Positions 18,940-28,101 of a stretch of 64,000 nucleotides of DNA are shown here, piece by piece. The stretch is from the NCBI RefSeq assembly GCF_021484805.1, contig NZ_CP090557.1:1042501-1106500 (forward strand). Reading direction: 5' to 3'. The notes beneath the pieces were generated by a model. It searched no databases. It saw nothing but the letters and a program-made list of their open reading frames with translations, and was not told the DNA's origin. The position numbers and the translations under genes are program-made. The DNA is from Tellurirhabdus bombi (GTDB lineage: Bacteria > Bacteroidota > Bacteroidia > Cytophagales > Spirosomataceae). Numbering within the stretch: the stretch's first letter is position 1; each line of letters begins with the position of its first letter.

Positions 18940-19626
18940 ATGCCGAAACTCTTACTGGTAGAAGATGATCCGAACCTGGGTCAATTGTTGCAGGAGTATT
19001 TATCTGCTAAAGGCTACGATACGGACCTGGCAACGGACGGAAACAAGGGCTGGCAGGAGTTCATCGCCAACACCTACGATCTGTGCATTTTCGATGTGAT
19101 GCTGCCCAAGAAAGACGGTTTTTCGCTGGCTAAGGAGGTTCGAATGTCGGGCCGGGACATTCCCATTATTTTCCTGACAGCCAAGTCCATGAAAGAAGAC
19201 ACGATTCATGGATTCCGCGTGGGAGCCGACGACTATATGACCAAACCGTTCAGCATGGAAGAGCTTTTGCTGCGGATTCAGGCTATTTTGCGCCGCTACC
19301 GGAAAGAAGACACACCAGCACAATCGTCTATCTACCAGATTGGTACGTATTCCTTCGATTATGATCACCAGCTATTGTCGCGGAACGGTAACGAACAGAC
19401 CCAGAAACTAACCAGTAAGGAATCAGAGTTACTTAAATTATTTGCTCAAAATAAAAATCAGCCACTTAGTCGCAGCTTTGCCCTGAAACTCATCTGGGGT
19501 GACGATTCGTATTTCAACGCCCGGAGCATGGACGTTTATATCACCAAACTTCGGAAGTATTTGAAAGAAGACGAATCGGTGCAGATTGTCAACCTGCATG
19601 GCGAAGGGTTTAAACTAATGGCTTAA
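18940..19626 (+). CDS. OmpR-family response regulator
   Basis: 228 residues. The receiver domain (1-120) has the acidic pair in LVEDDPN, phospho-acceptor D52 in CIFDVMLPKKDG, Thr in IFLTAKS and Lys in MTKPFS. The C-terminal winged-helix DNA-binding domain (about 135-228) includes LTSKESELLKLF and SMDVYITKLRKYL. It partners the kinase just upstream. It is followed after 9 bases by hemB, so tetrapyrrole synthesis may be co-transcribed with this regulator. Confidence 0.95.
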   Translation: MPKLLLVEDDPNLGQLLQEYLSAKGYDTDLATDGNKGWQEFIANTYDLCIFDVMLPKKDGFSLAKEVRMSGRDIPIIFLTAKSMKEDTIHGFRVGADDYMTKPFSMEELLLRIQAILRRYRKEDTPAQSSIYQIGTYSFDYDHQLLSRNGNEQTQKLTSKESELLKLFAQNKNQPLSRSFALKLIWGDDSYFNARSMDVYITKLRKYLKEDESVQIVNLHGEGFKLMA

Positions 19627-19635
19627 CTTTACACC

Positions 19636-20604
19636 ATGATTCGAAGACCTCGTAGAAACCGCCAATCGGCCGCCATGCGCGATCTGGTGCAGGAAACCAA
19701 TTTATCCGTCAACGACTTCATTTTTCCGATGTTTATCACGGAAGGCGAACGCGTTCGGACCGAAGTGGCCTCCATGCCCGGCATTTACCGGTATTCACTG
19801 GACTTGCTGCTGGACGAAATACAGGAATGTGTCGATTTAGGCATTTCAGCCATCGACTTATTTCCTAACCTGTCTGATTCTAAGAAAGATAAATACGCTA
19901 CTGAAAGCTACAATCCCGACGGTTTGTTTATCCGGTCAGTCCGGGCGATCAAAGACCGTTTCCCCGATCTAGTGGTGATGACCGACGTGGCGATGGACCC
20001 TTACAGCTCCGACGGCCACGATGGCATTGTGGAGAATGGCAAAATCCTGAACGATCCGACGCTGGAAGTACTGGGTAAAATGACGCTTGCTCAGGCCGAA
20101 GCCGGAGCCGACATCATCGGACCTTCCGACATGATGGATGGCCGGGTGGGCTACCTGCGGAAGGCGCTGGACGAAGCTGGTTTTCAGCATGTTTCCATTA
20201 TGTCTTACACGGCAAAATACGCTAGTGCGTTCTACGGTCCATTCCGGGATGCCCTGAATTCGGCTCCCAAGTTTGGCGATAAAAAAACCTACCAGATGAA
20301 TCCGGCCAATAGTCGGGAGGCGCTGATCGAAGCCGAACTGGATTTTGCGGAAGGAGCAGATATTCTGATGGTTAAACCCGCGCTGGCTTATCTGGACATC
20401 ATTAAACTGCTGAACGATAACTTCAACATTCCGATTGCGGCATACAACGTTAGCGGCGAATACGCCATGATTAAGGCGGCGGCCCGCAACGGCTGGCTGG
20501 ACGGCGAACGCGCCATGCTTGAGTCGCTGATGGCCATGAAACGCGCCGGAGCCAAAATCATCCTGACGTACTTTGCCAAGGAATTCGCCCTCTTAAATCA
20601 ATAA
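19636..20604 (+). CDS. hemB: Delta-aminolevulinic acid dehydratase (porphobilinogen synthase)
   Basis: 322 residues. It joins two aminolevulinate molecules into porphobilinogen for haem synthesis. The two active-site lysines lie in IMSYTAKYASAFYGPFRDA and DILMVKPALAYLDI. PSDMMDGRVGYLRKALDEAG and the N-terminal RRPRRNRQ are typical. It sits 9 bases after the response regulator and one base before the dihydroorotase. TAACTTTA just before its ATG resembles a -7 element with one mismatch, so an internal promoter is possible. Confidence 0.97.
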   Translation: MIRRPRRNRQSAAMRDLVQETNLSVNDFIFPMFITEGERVRTEVASMPGIYRYSLDLLLDEIQECVDLGISAIDLFPNLSDSKKDKYATESYNPDGLFIRSVRAIKDRFPDLVVMTDVAMDPYSSDGHDGIVENGKILNDPTLEVLGKMTLAQAEAGADIIGPSDMMDGRVGYLRKALDEAGFQHVSIMSYTAKYASAFYGPFRDALNSAPKFGDKKTYQMNPANSREALIEAELDFAEGADILMVKPALAYLDIIKLLNDNFNIPIAAYNVSGEYAMIKAAARNGWLDGERAMLESLMAMKRAGAKIILTYFAKEFALLNQ

Positions 20605-20605
20605 A

Positions 20606-21943
20606 ATGCCCACGCTGCTGATTCTCAACGCCCGGCTGGTAAACGAAGGCCAGATTCGGGATGCTGACGTATACATAAAAGATGGTTTCATCGAACAGAT
20701 TGGAACGGGCCTGAGCGGACGCACCGCCGACACGGTGATTGACGCGCAGGGGCAATACCTGCTCCCGGGCGTTATCGACGACCAGGTGCATTTCCGGGAG
20801 CCGGGCCTCACCCACAAGGCAACCATTGCTTCGGAAGCGCGGGCCGCCGTAGCCGGTGGGACCACTTCCTTCATGGAAATGCCCAATACGGTTCCAAATG
20901 CGCTGACGCAGACCTTACTGGCCGACAAATACGCCATCGCCGAACGGACTTCGCTGGCGAACTACTCGTTTTTTATGGGTGGCTCAAACGATAACATCGA
21001 CGAGGTATTACGGACAGACGCGCGCAACGTTTGCGGCATTAAACTCTTCATGGGTTCGTCGACGGGCAACATGCTGGTGGATAATGTACAGGTGCTGGAA
21101 ACGGTGTTTAGCCAAAGTCCGATGCTCATTGCCACCCACTGCGAAGACGAAGCAACCATCCGGGCGGCCACCGAACACTATCGGCAGCAATACGGTGAAG
21201 ACGCCCCCGCCCGCATTCACCCGTTGGTTCGCGATGAGCAGGCTTGTTTGAAATCTTCGTCGCTGGCGGTGAGTCTGGCGAAGAAATACAATACCCGACT
21301 GCACATTTTGCACATCTCAACGGCGGATGAGCTGAGCTTGTTTACCAACGACATTCCGCTCAGCCAAAAGCGCATTACGGCGGAGGTCTGTGTGCATCAT
21401 CTCTGGTTTTCGGCGGATGATTACGAGCAATTGGGTAACCAAATCAAGTGTAACCCGGCCATTAAAGCGCCCCACAACCGGACCGCACTCTGGGAAGGCT
21501 TGCTAGACGACCGGCTCGACATCATTGCCACCGACCATGCTCCGCACACCTGGCCCGAAAAACAGCAAACGTACTGGAAAGCCCCATCTGGTCTGCCGCT
21601 GGTTCAGCACGCACTGACCATGATGCTGCAAGCGGTTCAGGAAGGTAAAATTACGCTTGAACGCGTGGTAGAGAAGATGAGCCACGCCCCGGCGGAGTGC
21701 TTTCAGATCGACCGGCGTGGGTATGTGCGGGAAGGTTACTGGGCCGATTTAGTTCTGGTTGATTCGAAGAAGCCGACCACTATTTCGAAAGAGAACATAC
21801 AATACCAATGTGGCTGGTCGCCGCTGGAGGGAAGTACCTTTAGCTCGTCCGTTACACACACGATTGTTTCCGGGCATGTGGCCTACGCGAATGGGCAGTT
21901 TAACAATTTGATAACAGGAAAGCGTTTAGTATTTAACCGATAA
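20606..21943 (+). CDS. pyrC: Dihydroorotase
   Basis: 445 residues of the amidohydrolase superfamily, third step of pyrimidine synthesis (carbamoyl aspartate to dihydroorotate). Metal-site motifs are DDQVHFREPGLTHKATIASE (DxHxR), MEMPNT, ATHCED, LHILHIST and ATDHAPHTWPEKQ. The conserved FREPG favours type I dihydroorotase over hydantoinase. Only one base separates it from hemB. A terminator closes the four-gene unit. Confidence 0.92.
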   Translation: MPTLLILNARLVNEGQIRDADVYIKDGFIEQIGTGLSGRTADTVIDAQGQYLLPGVIDDQVHFREPGLTHKATIASEARAAVAGGTTSFMEMPNTVPNALTQTLLADKYAIAERTSLANYSFFMGGSNDNIDEVLRTDARNVCGIKLFMGSSTGNMLVDNVQVLETVFSQSPMLIATHCEDEATIRAATEHYRQQYGEDAPARIHPLVRDEQACLKSSSLAVSLAKKYNTRLHILHISTADELSLFTNDIPLSQKRITAEVCVHHLWFSADDYEQLGNQIKCNPAIKAPHNRTALWEGLLDDRLDIIATDHAPHTWPEKQQTYWKAPSGLPLVQHALTMMLQAVQEGKITLERVVEKMSHAPAECFQIDRRGYVREGYWADLVLVDSKKPTTISKENIQYQCGWSPLEGSTFSSSVTHTIVSGHVAYANGQFNNLITGKRLVFNR

Positions 21944-21949
21944 AATAAA

Positions 21950-21986
21950 GAAGCCCGTCGCAAAACGGGCTTCAGTCGTGTTTTTC
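21950..21986 (+). terminator. Terminator after the dihydroorotase gene
   Basis: GAAGCCCGT (21950-21958) pairs exactly with ACGGGCTTC (21965-21973) over a 6-base loop. TTTTTC follows after a short spacer. It may also serve the convergent small gene. Confidence 0.75.
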
Positions 21987-21992
21987 TATATA

Positions 21993-22199
21993 CTAACTTA
22001 ATAGTCGGACCCGCCTAAAACAGCGGTTCAAGATAGACAAGTAAAGGTTACTAAATTTTTCATAACACCAAGATTTTAACTCTTTCACTTCATCAGGCAC
22101 TAAGTCCCGAATGGCTTTTTTGAGTTCTTTTTCAAACAAAGTCTTATCAAAGCTAACTTTTTGCAGAATAGTTTTGATATACTCTAACATTGTTGCCAT
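21993..22199 (-). CDS. Small conserved-looking hypothetical protein
   Basis: 68 residues, soluble and highly charged: MLEYIKTILQKVSFDKTLFE followed by a second amphipathic helix ending in ELKSWCYEKF. I recall similar 55-75 residue proteins in other Cytophagales, but could not check this. The C-terminus is basic (RCFRRVRLLS). ATG 22199 is the start; M4 is an alternative. CAAATTTA at 22325-22332 reads TAAATTTG on this strand and could be its -7 element. Function unknown. Confidence 0.65.
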   Translation of the reverse strand: MATMLEYIKTILQKVSFDKTLFEKELKKAIRDLVPDEVKELKSWCYEKFSNLYLSILNRCFRRVRLLS

Positions 22200-22335
22200 A
22201 CTGCATGCTACGTTTTTATGTTTGTGAATGTAGGAAGGTTTAGGAGCGTTACTGTTTCAATCAGAATTATCCAATTGCGTTTAACTCCAATCTCTGTAAC
22301 GCCTTGTTTGGAATTTTGTTGCCCCAAATTTAGCA

Positions 22336-23772
22336 ATGAAACTTTTAAAATTCTATTATTTTTTTGTATTATTTATTTATTACCTGCCCAATGTTGCATT
22401 CAGTCATAGTGGCTTAATGCAAGAAAACCCTATATCCATTGAGTTGGGTGAGACGAATATTTCGATTGAACGGCCTTTCACCATTTCTGTCATTTTAAAA
22501 AACAGCGAAACCCGCCCCACCATAACATTTCCAGATATTAAAGGCTTTACTAAACGCGGACGAGAAACCAGCGTTACAACCAATTTACTGAACGGAAAGT
22601 CTATCGTTTCTCAAATAATTACGCAAAATTACCTGGCTAATAAGACAGGCCAGTACGAATTACCTGCTTTCACGCTTACAATCGACGAAACCAGCATCCG
22701 CTCCGAAGGGGCAACCATCACCGTTAGAGCGGCTACCACTCCTCCCGGCTCAGCTACCGCCCAAAGCAGCTCTACCGCTCCGCAGTCGCAGTCAATCAGT
22801 GTTCCCGGCCCTGCTTTCCTTTCGCTTTCTACGTCAAAAAATGCAGTTTACGTGGGCGAAGGATTCACGGTAAAATTGGCACTATTTGTGGCCGAAACCT
22901 ATCCGTTTGAGTTAAGTTTCTATGAACTCGAACAGCAGCTACAACAACTGTTAAAAAAGCTTCGCCCCACGAATTGTTGGGAGGAAAATGCCGGAATTGC
23001 CGAAGTCCAAAGCCAGCCGGTTACGCTCAACGGCAAGCGATTTACAGAGTATCGCATCTACCAGGCTACGTTTTTTCCACTCAACAAACAGCCCATTCAA
23101 TTTCCGACGGCGGCCTTGCAAATGGTGCGCTTCAAACCAGCGGCCACGCCCGGAGGCAAGCGCATAAAAGAGATTGTCCCGTTTGCCTCAAAACCTTTAA
23201 GTATTGCCGTAAGAGCCTTGCCGCCGCACCCACTCAACGACCGCGTTCCGGTGGGCCAGTACCGGCTTTTTGATTACGTTTCCCGCCGCAATCCGGCGGT
23301 TGGGCAAAGTGTACAGTACGATTTGCGCATTGACGGCGAAGGCAATATCGCTTCGCTACCCGCTCCAAACCTGCCACAACACGCCGGACTTGACATTTTT
23401 CCACCCGAAGAGAGCACGTCTATCAACCGGAGTGGTGGGACGGTCAGGGGATATAAGCGATTTCGGTACCTGCTAGTACCCCGGCAAAACGGCGTTTTCC
23501 CCCTGAAAAAGCTGTTCCAGTTCATCTATTTCGATCCTCAGCGGAATCGATACGATACACTGTATGCCACGCAGCGAATACAGGTCGGCGGCATCAGCAC
23601 AACGGCGGAAGACACCGTTCAGGTTAGTTTACCCGGCTCCATCTATACTGGTATCGAGAAAATAAGCAGCACCAATCAGCCCCTGAACCCCCAGGAATTG
23701 ATACGAATTGTAGCCAATGTGCTGATTATGGTCATGATTCTGGGAACGATCTATTTACTTTGGAAGAAATAA
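22336..23772 (+). CDS. batD: BatD-family protein
   Basis: 478 residues. A signal peptide (to about AFSHS) is followed by tandem beta-sandwich domains of the BatD type: [39 protein letters not shown], then GRGY-like repeats (e.g. [17 protein letters not shown]). One C-terminal transmembrane helix ([19 protein letters not shown]) ends in WKK. BatD proteins belong to Bacteroidota 'Bacteroides aerotolerance' clusters and are thought to act in the envelope. No batA, B, C or E is adjacent. The first 100 bases are more AT-rich than the rest. Confidence 0.88.
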   Translation: MKLLKFYYFFVLFIYYLPNVAFSHSGLMQENPISIELGETNISIERPFTISVILKNSETRPTITFPDIKGFTKRGRETSVTTNLLNGKSIVSQIITQNYLANKTGQYELPAFTLTIDETSIRSEGATITVRAATTPPGSATAQSSSTAPQSQSISVPGPAFLSLSTSKNAVYVGEGFTVKLALFVAETYPFELSFYELEQQLQQLLKKLRPTNCWEENAGIAEVQSQPVTLNGKRFTEYRIYQATFFPLNKQPIQFPTAALQMVRFKPAATPGGKRIKEIVPFASKPLSIAVRALPPHPLNDRVPVGQYRLFDYVSRRNPAVGQSVQYDLRIDGEGNIASLPAPNLPQHAGLDIFPPEESTSINRSGGTVRGYKRFRYLLVPRQNGVFPLKKLFQFIYFDPQRNRYDTLYATQRIQVGGISTTAEDTVQVSLPGSIYTGIEKISSTNQPLNPQELIRIVANVLIMVMILGTIYLLWKK

Positions 23773-23779
23773 CGATTTC

Positions 23780-24859
23780 ATGAGCAGTACCTACGGAACC
23801 CTTTTCAAAATTTCTACTTACGGCGAATCGCACGGCGCGGCAATCGGTGTAGTCATCGATGGCTGTCCTGCCGGTATTGATTTTGATACCAATTTTATTC
23901 AGTCCGAGCTGGATCGTCGCAAGCCCGGCCAATCGCGCATCACGACGCAGCGGCGCGAGAAAGACGAATTTCAGGTTTTATCCGGTTTATTCGAAGGCAA
24001 AACAACCGGTACTCCCATCAGCCTGGTGATCTGGAACGAAGACCAGCGCAGTAAAGATTATTCGCACATTGCCCAGCAGTTCCGCCCTTCGCACGCGGAT
24101 TATACCTACCAGCAAAAATACGGCATTCGCGATTACCGGGGCGGCGGACGCAGCTCCGCACGCGAAACGGCGGCTCGGGTAGCGGCGGGTGCCATTGCCA
24201 AGTTGCTGCTGCAACAGCAGGGCGTCTCGATTCAGGCGTATGTGTCGCAAGTAGGTAAATTAAAGCTGGAAACGCCTTACCAGCAGCTAGACCTTGCCCG
24301 GGCCGAAGAAAACGCCGTGCGTTGCCCTGATCCGGTAATGGCACAAGAGATGTTTGACTACATCGACGAAACGCGCAAAAAAGGTGATTCAATTGGCGGG
24401 GTCGTTTCCTGCGTTATTCAGGGGGCACCCGTGGGCTGGGGCGAGCCAGTATTCGATAAGTTACACGCAGAACTGGGTAAAGCCATGCTCAGCATCAACG
24501 CCGTGAAAGGCTTCGAATACGGCAGCGGATTTGCTGGCGTGGAGCTTTTTGGTTCAGAACACAACGACGAGTTTTATAAAGACGAAACCGGCAAAGTTCA
24601 CACAAAATCAAACCATTCGGGGGGTATTCAGGGCGGCATTTCGAACGGAGAAGATATTTATTTCCGTGTTGCCTTCAAGCCCGTAGCCACCATTATGCAG
24701 GACCAGGAGAGCGTCGATGCCGATGGTAATTCGGTTACGGTCTCGGGCAAAGGCCGTCACGATCCCTGCGTAGTTCCCCGCGCCGTGCCTATCGTGGAAG
24801 CCATGGCCGCCCTGGTACTGGCTGATTTTTACCTGCGCAACAAAGCAACGCAACGCTGA
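23780..24859 (+). CDS. aroC: Chorismate synthase
   Basis: 359 residues. It catalyses the last step of the shikimate pathway, EPSP to chorismate, using reduced FMN. Signature motifs are [19 protein letters not shown] near the N-terminus, [40 protein letters not shown], and [18 protein letters not shown] near the C-terminus. It begins 7 bases after batD and is followed 26 bases later by apbE, so the three are probably one transcript. Confidence 0.98.
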   Translation: MSSTYGTLFKISTYGESHGAAIGVVIDGCPAGIDFDTNFIQSELDRRKPGQSRITTQRREKDEFQVLSGLFEGKTTGTPISLVIWNEDQRSKDYSHIAQQFRPSHADYTYQQKYGIRDYRGGGRSSARETAARVAAGAIAKLLLQQQGVSIQAYVSQVGKLKLETPYQQLDLARAEENAVRCPDPVMAQEMFDYIDETRKKGDSIGGVVSCVIQGAPVGWGEPVFDKLHAELGKAMLSINAVKGFEYGSGFAGVELFGSEHNDEFYKDETGKVHTKSNHSGGIQGGISNGEDIYFRVAFKPVATIMQDQESVDADGNSVTVSGKGRHDPCVVPRAVPIVEAMAALVLADFYLRNKATQR

Positions 24860-24885
24860 TTTTCGCATCTGAAAAGACTAGGAAT

Positions 24886-25884
24886 TTGCGTTACCATCGC
24901 CTTTTTTGGATTGTTGGCTGGCTGAGCTGGTGGATTAGTCTAACGGCGCAAAGTCAGCCGCTCAATCGGTATGCGTACAACCGGGGACTGTTTGGGACGC
25001 ATTTCGGCCTGATTCTGTACGCGCCCAACGACAGTCTGGCTACTACGGCCAAAAACGCCGTTTACGCCCGCATGGATTCCCTAAACGGCGTCATGAGCGA
25101 TTACCTGGACGGGAGCGAAATCAATCGCTTGTCGGCGACGGCGGGCACCAACCAGTGGGTTCCGGTCTCGCCGTCCCTGTTTGCGGTTTTGCAAAAAGCT
25201 GTTAGTATCGCCAAGGCTTCGGATGGCCTGTTTGATCCTACGGTTGGCCCACTGGCGCAATTATGGCGGCGAGCGGTTCGCCGGAAAGTTTTTCCCAGTA
25301 AGGCCGATATTCGCAAAGCGCATCGTTTGGTTGATTACCGGCTTATCGAACTGGATTCCCTTAAGCAAGCAGTCAAGCTAAAGCGGGCTGGCATGCGGCT
25401 GGATGTTGGTGGTATTGGGCAAGGATACGCCATTGACGAAGGCATGGCCGTTTTACGGACCCACGGCATTCGATCTGCTTTGCTGGATATTGGCGGTGAT
25501 ATTCTGGTGAGTGATCCGCCGCCCGGTGAGCGCGGCTGGCGCATTCAGACCGGAATAGGTGCCGATACGCTGAAGCTCTATTTGAAAAATATTGCCATTA
25601 CCACCTCCGGCGCCGATCATCGTTACCTGGAACACGAGGGGAAACGCTACTCCCACCTGCTTGACCCGCGAACGGGCATTGGGCTGCGCCAACATGCCTG
25701 GACAACAGTTATTGCCCCCGACGGCGTGCGGGCCGATGCGCTGACTAAAGTTTTCAGCGTGGCTCGTATTCGGAAAAGCAAGAAACTGCTGAAGCGTTTT
25801 CCGGGCGTTTCCGTCTGGCAGGTCGAGCAGCGCAAGAACAAACCAACTAGCTGGAAATCCACTGGTTTCGACACCTACCAATAA
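24886..25884 (+). CDS. apbE: FAD:protein FMN transferase (ApbE family)
   Basis: 332 residues. It moves FMN from FAD onto a Thr of target proteins in the periplasm, such as Rnf or Nqr subunits. Motifs are MDSLNGVMSDYLDGSEINRL, DGLFDPTVGPL, LDVGGIGQGYAID, ALLDIGGDI, and HLLDPRTGIG with downstream DGVRADALTKVFSV. I read the start as TTG 24886, preceded by AGGAAT, because it begins a good signal peptide and no in-frame ATG lies nearby. It ends inside the 5' arm of a bidirectional terminator. Confidence 0.93.
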   Translation: MRYHRLFWIVGWLSWWISLTAQSQPLNRYAYNRGLFGTHFGLILYAPNDSLATTAKNAVYARMDSLNGVMSDYLDGSEINRLSATAGTNQWVPVSPSLFAVLQKAVSIAKASDGLFDPTVGPLAQLWRRAVRRKVFPSKADIRKAHRLVDYRLIELDSLKQAVKLKRAGMRLDVGGIGQGYAIDEGMAVLRTHGIRSALLDIGGDILVSDPPPGERGWRIQTGIGADTLKLYLKNIAITTSGADHRYLEHEGKRYSHLLDPRTGIGLRQHAWTTVIAPDGVRADALTKVFSVARIRKSKKLLKRFPGVSVWQVEQRKNKPTSWKSTGFDTYQ

Positions 25885-25910
25885 AAAAGCCGACTCACGT
25901 CGGCTTTTTT
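25883..25910. terminator. Bidirectional terminator between apbE and exbD
   Basis: AAAAAAGCCGAC pairs exactly with GTCGGCTTTTTT over a TCAC loop. It serves the converging apbE (+) and exbD (-) genes; the stop codon of apbE overlaps it. Confidence 0.9.
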
Positions 25911-25929
25911 GTCTTAGGCATTCTATAGT

Positions 25930-26322
25930 CTATTTGGCGGTAGCCATGACCATTTTGATGTTCAATTTGGCCCCTGTTTGCAGCACATCGACCAGATCCT
26001 GTACCGTTAGCGACTTGTCAAACCGAACCACAATGGTTGGCTCGGCAATACCCGTCATAATGGTTTGCATTTCTGTTTCCAGGTTCGCTTTGTCGATGGG
26101 GCGTTTGTCGATGAAGTAGTTTTTTTCGCCATCGACCGACAACGTAACCTGTTTTTTCGCAACCTGCTGCGCCGACGACGCTTTTGGCAATAAAAGCTTG
26201 ATGACGTTCGGATTGGCAACGGTCGAAATAATCAAAAAGAACAACAGCAGAAAGAACATGATGTCGTTCAGCGAGGAGGTAGCTACCTCAGCAGCAAATT
26301 TATTTTTCCGACGGAATTTCAA
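25930..26322 (-). CDS. exbD: ExbD/TolR-family biopolymer transport protein
   Basis: 130 residues with one N-terminal transmembrane helix (IMFFLLLFFLIISTV), whose proton-coupling acid is the Asp in LNDIMFF, and a periplasmic domain. With ExbB it forms the proton-driven motor for TonB or Tol systems. The start codon is TTG; MKFRRKNKFAAEVATSSLND is the conserved N-terminus of Bacteroidota ExbD, so I keep TTG. It follows exbB by 72 bases. Confidence 0.92.
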   Translation of the reverse strand: MKFRRKNKFAAEVATSSLNDIMFFLLLFFLIISTVANPNVIKLLLPKASSAQQVAKKQVTLSVDGEKNYFIDKRPIDKANLETEMQTIMTGIAEPTIVVRFDKSLTVQDLVDVLQTGAKLNIKMVMATAK

Positions 26323-26394
26323 GGTTAGAAAACGTTTGATGGTTATTGGTCAATGCTGAACCAGCAGCCGTTAAACCGTACACTTTAAAATGGC

Positions 26395-27090
26395 TTATCG
26401 TACCCGTGCTTCGGTTGGTTTCTGCAACACTTCCATAAACTCGAAGGCGTTGATTTCCAGCTTTAGCGTGAATTTTTCGATCAGCATGTTCAGAAGGTGA
26501 TAGCCCGTGTAGGCAATTACACCGACCACCAGACCCGCACCCGACGTGATCATTTTTTCGTAAAGACCACCGGCAATAATCCCCACGCTGATGTTATCGG
26601 ATAGCGAAATGTCATAGAAAATCCGGATGATCCCCGAGATCGTACCGATAAAACCGAGCATCGGCGCGATACCGGCAATAATTCCCAGATAACCCAGATT
26701 GCGCTCCAGCCGGGAAATTTCGATCTGGCCGACGGTTTCCAGCGTTCCTTCAATGTCCTTGATGGGTGAACCCAGGCGACCCACGGCTTTTTCAAAAATA
26801 CGGCCAATGGAATTCCGCTGGTTTTTGCAAAACGACTCGGCCGACTTGATATTCCCCTGCATGACCATGTCCTTTACATTGTCGATGAAGTTGTCGTCTA
26901 CCTTCGTGTTGCTCCGGATGAACAGCCAGCGTTCAATAATCAGGTACAGCGTAAGGAAAAACAAAATACTAATGGGAATCATAACCCATCCCCCTTTTGC
27001 CACCAAATCGAACAGTTGAATGCTTTGGGTTTGAGCCTGTGCCGCAGTTGCTGTTGTATCAATCGCTGGCGATGCTTGTAGCAGAATCAT
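26395..27090 (-). CDS. exbB: MotA/TolQ/ExbB-family proton channel
   Basis: 231 residues with three transmembrane helices (about 35-53, 140-165 and 175-200). The TolQ/ExbB core LGIIAGIAPMLGFIGTISGI and GLVVGVIAYTGYHLL are visible. It is the first gene of an exbB-exbD pair that could energise TonB-dependent transporters such as the SusC protein at 4.7 kb. No tonB lies beside it. The 300-base divergent gap to the HupE-like gene (27091-27392) shows no clear exbB promoter. Confidence 0.93.
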   Translation of the reverse strand: MILLQASPAIDTTATAAQAQTQSIQLFDLVAKGGWVMIPISILFFLTLYLIIERWLFIRSNTKVDDNFIDNVKDMVMQGNIKSAESFCKNQRNSIGRIFEKAVGRLGSPIKDIEGTLETVGQIEISRLERNLGYLGIIAGIAPMLGFIGTISGIIRIFYDISLSDNISVGIIAGGLYEKMITSGAGLVVGVIAYTGYHLLNMLIEKFTLKLEINAFEFMEVLQKPTEARVR

Positions 27091-27392
27091 TTATAAATGG
27101 GGATTAAACAGATTTATGGATATACCAGATAACTGCAATTTACTGATTTAGAGCGTTTGGGTTTGAAACGCTACCAATTTGCAAATTATTGCAATTAATT
27201 CGGTTGCAATAATAAAGAAACCCGACGACAGAAAAGCACTATTTGCTAATCATCTACCGTAAAACGATTTTTTTTGCTAATTGTCTTCTTTGCTTCCTGC
27301 TTTAAATTCCGGTTAAGATCACTTTTCGGACAAGAAGCGGTACAATCTTTGTTAATTTAGCGCTATCTCCCAACCTAACTTTAATTTTACGC

Positions 27393-28004
27393 ATGAGTGA
27401 ATTCTGGGTTTATCTTCAACTTGGCTTCTCCCACATCACCGATCCCGGCGGATACGATCATATTCTGTTTGTCATCGCTTTGTGCACCATCTATACGCTT
27501 AACCAATGGAAACAGGTATTAATTTTAGTAACCGCCTTTACCATTGGCCATTCGATCACGCTGGCTCTGGCTACGTTGCGCCTGATCAACTACAGCACCG
27601 ATTTGATTGAATTGCTAATCCCCATTACCATTCTGATCACTGCTTTTACGAATTTCTCCCATAAATTTCCGGTCAACCGTTTTGCCGTCGATGAAAAAAA
27701 ATCCAGCGTACGTTATGGGCTGGCGTTGGCCTTTGGACTCATTCACGGAATGGGGTTTTCCAATTATCTACGGAGTTTGTTGGGAACAGAAACCAGCATT
27801 GTCAAGCCCCTGCTGGCGTTTAACCTGGGTCTTGAGTTAGGCCAGCTTCTGATTGTGGCCATTTTCCTTAGCATTGCTTTTGCGGCGATAGAAATACTTC
27901 GGGTGCGCAAACACGACTGGAATCTCATTATCTCGGGCATTGTGGTAGGAATGGCCTTTTCATTAATTCTGAACAATGAGTATTTGGCCGAATTAATGAA
28001 GTAA
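27393..28004 (+). CDS. HupE/UreJ-family membrane protein
   Basis: 203 residues with about six transmembrane helices. The N-terminal GFSHITDPGGYDHILFVIAL and AFTIGHSITLALATL are the His/Asp-rich signature of the HupE/UreJ family, thought to carry nickel or cobalt. GLIHGMGFSNYLRS holds another conserved His. No urease or hydrogenase gene is in the window, so the metal role is only inferred. TAATTTAG at 27353-27360 is a one-mismatch -7 element. Confidence 0.88.
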   Translation: MSEFWVYLQLGFSHITDPGGYDHILFVIALCTIYTLNQWKQVLILVTAFTIGHSITLALATLRLINYSTDLIELLIPITILITAFTNFSHKFPVNRFAVDEKKSSVRYGLALAFGLIHGMGFSNYLRSLLGTETSIVKPLLAFNLGLELGQLLIVAIFLSIAFAAIEILRVRKHDWNLIISGIVVGMAFSLILNNEYLAELMK

Positions 28005-28101
28005 GTGCTATCGGTTATTTGTTTCTACCCAAAGCCAATTTTCGTTAACTTTACCGACACAATTCATCTAATTACACCTTACTTAAATCATCAACTACCC
28101 T

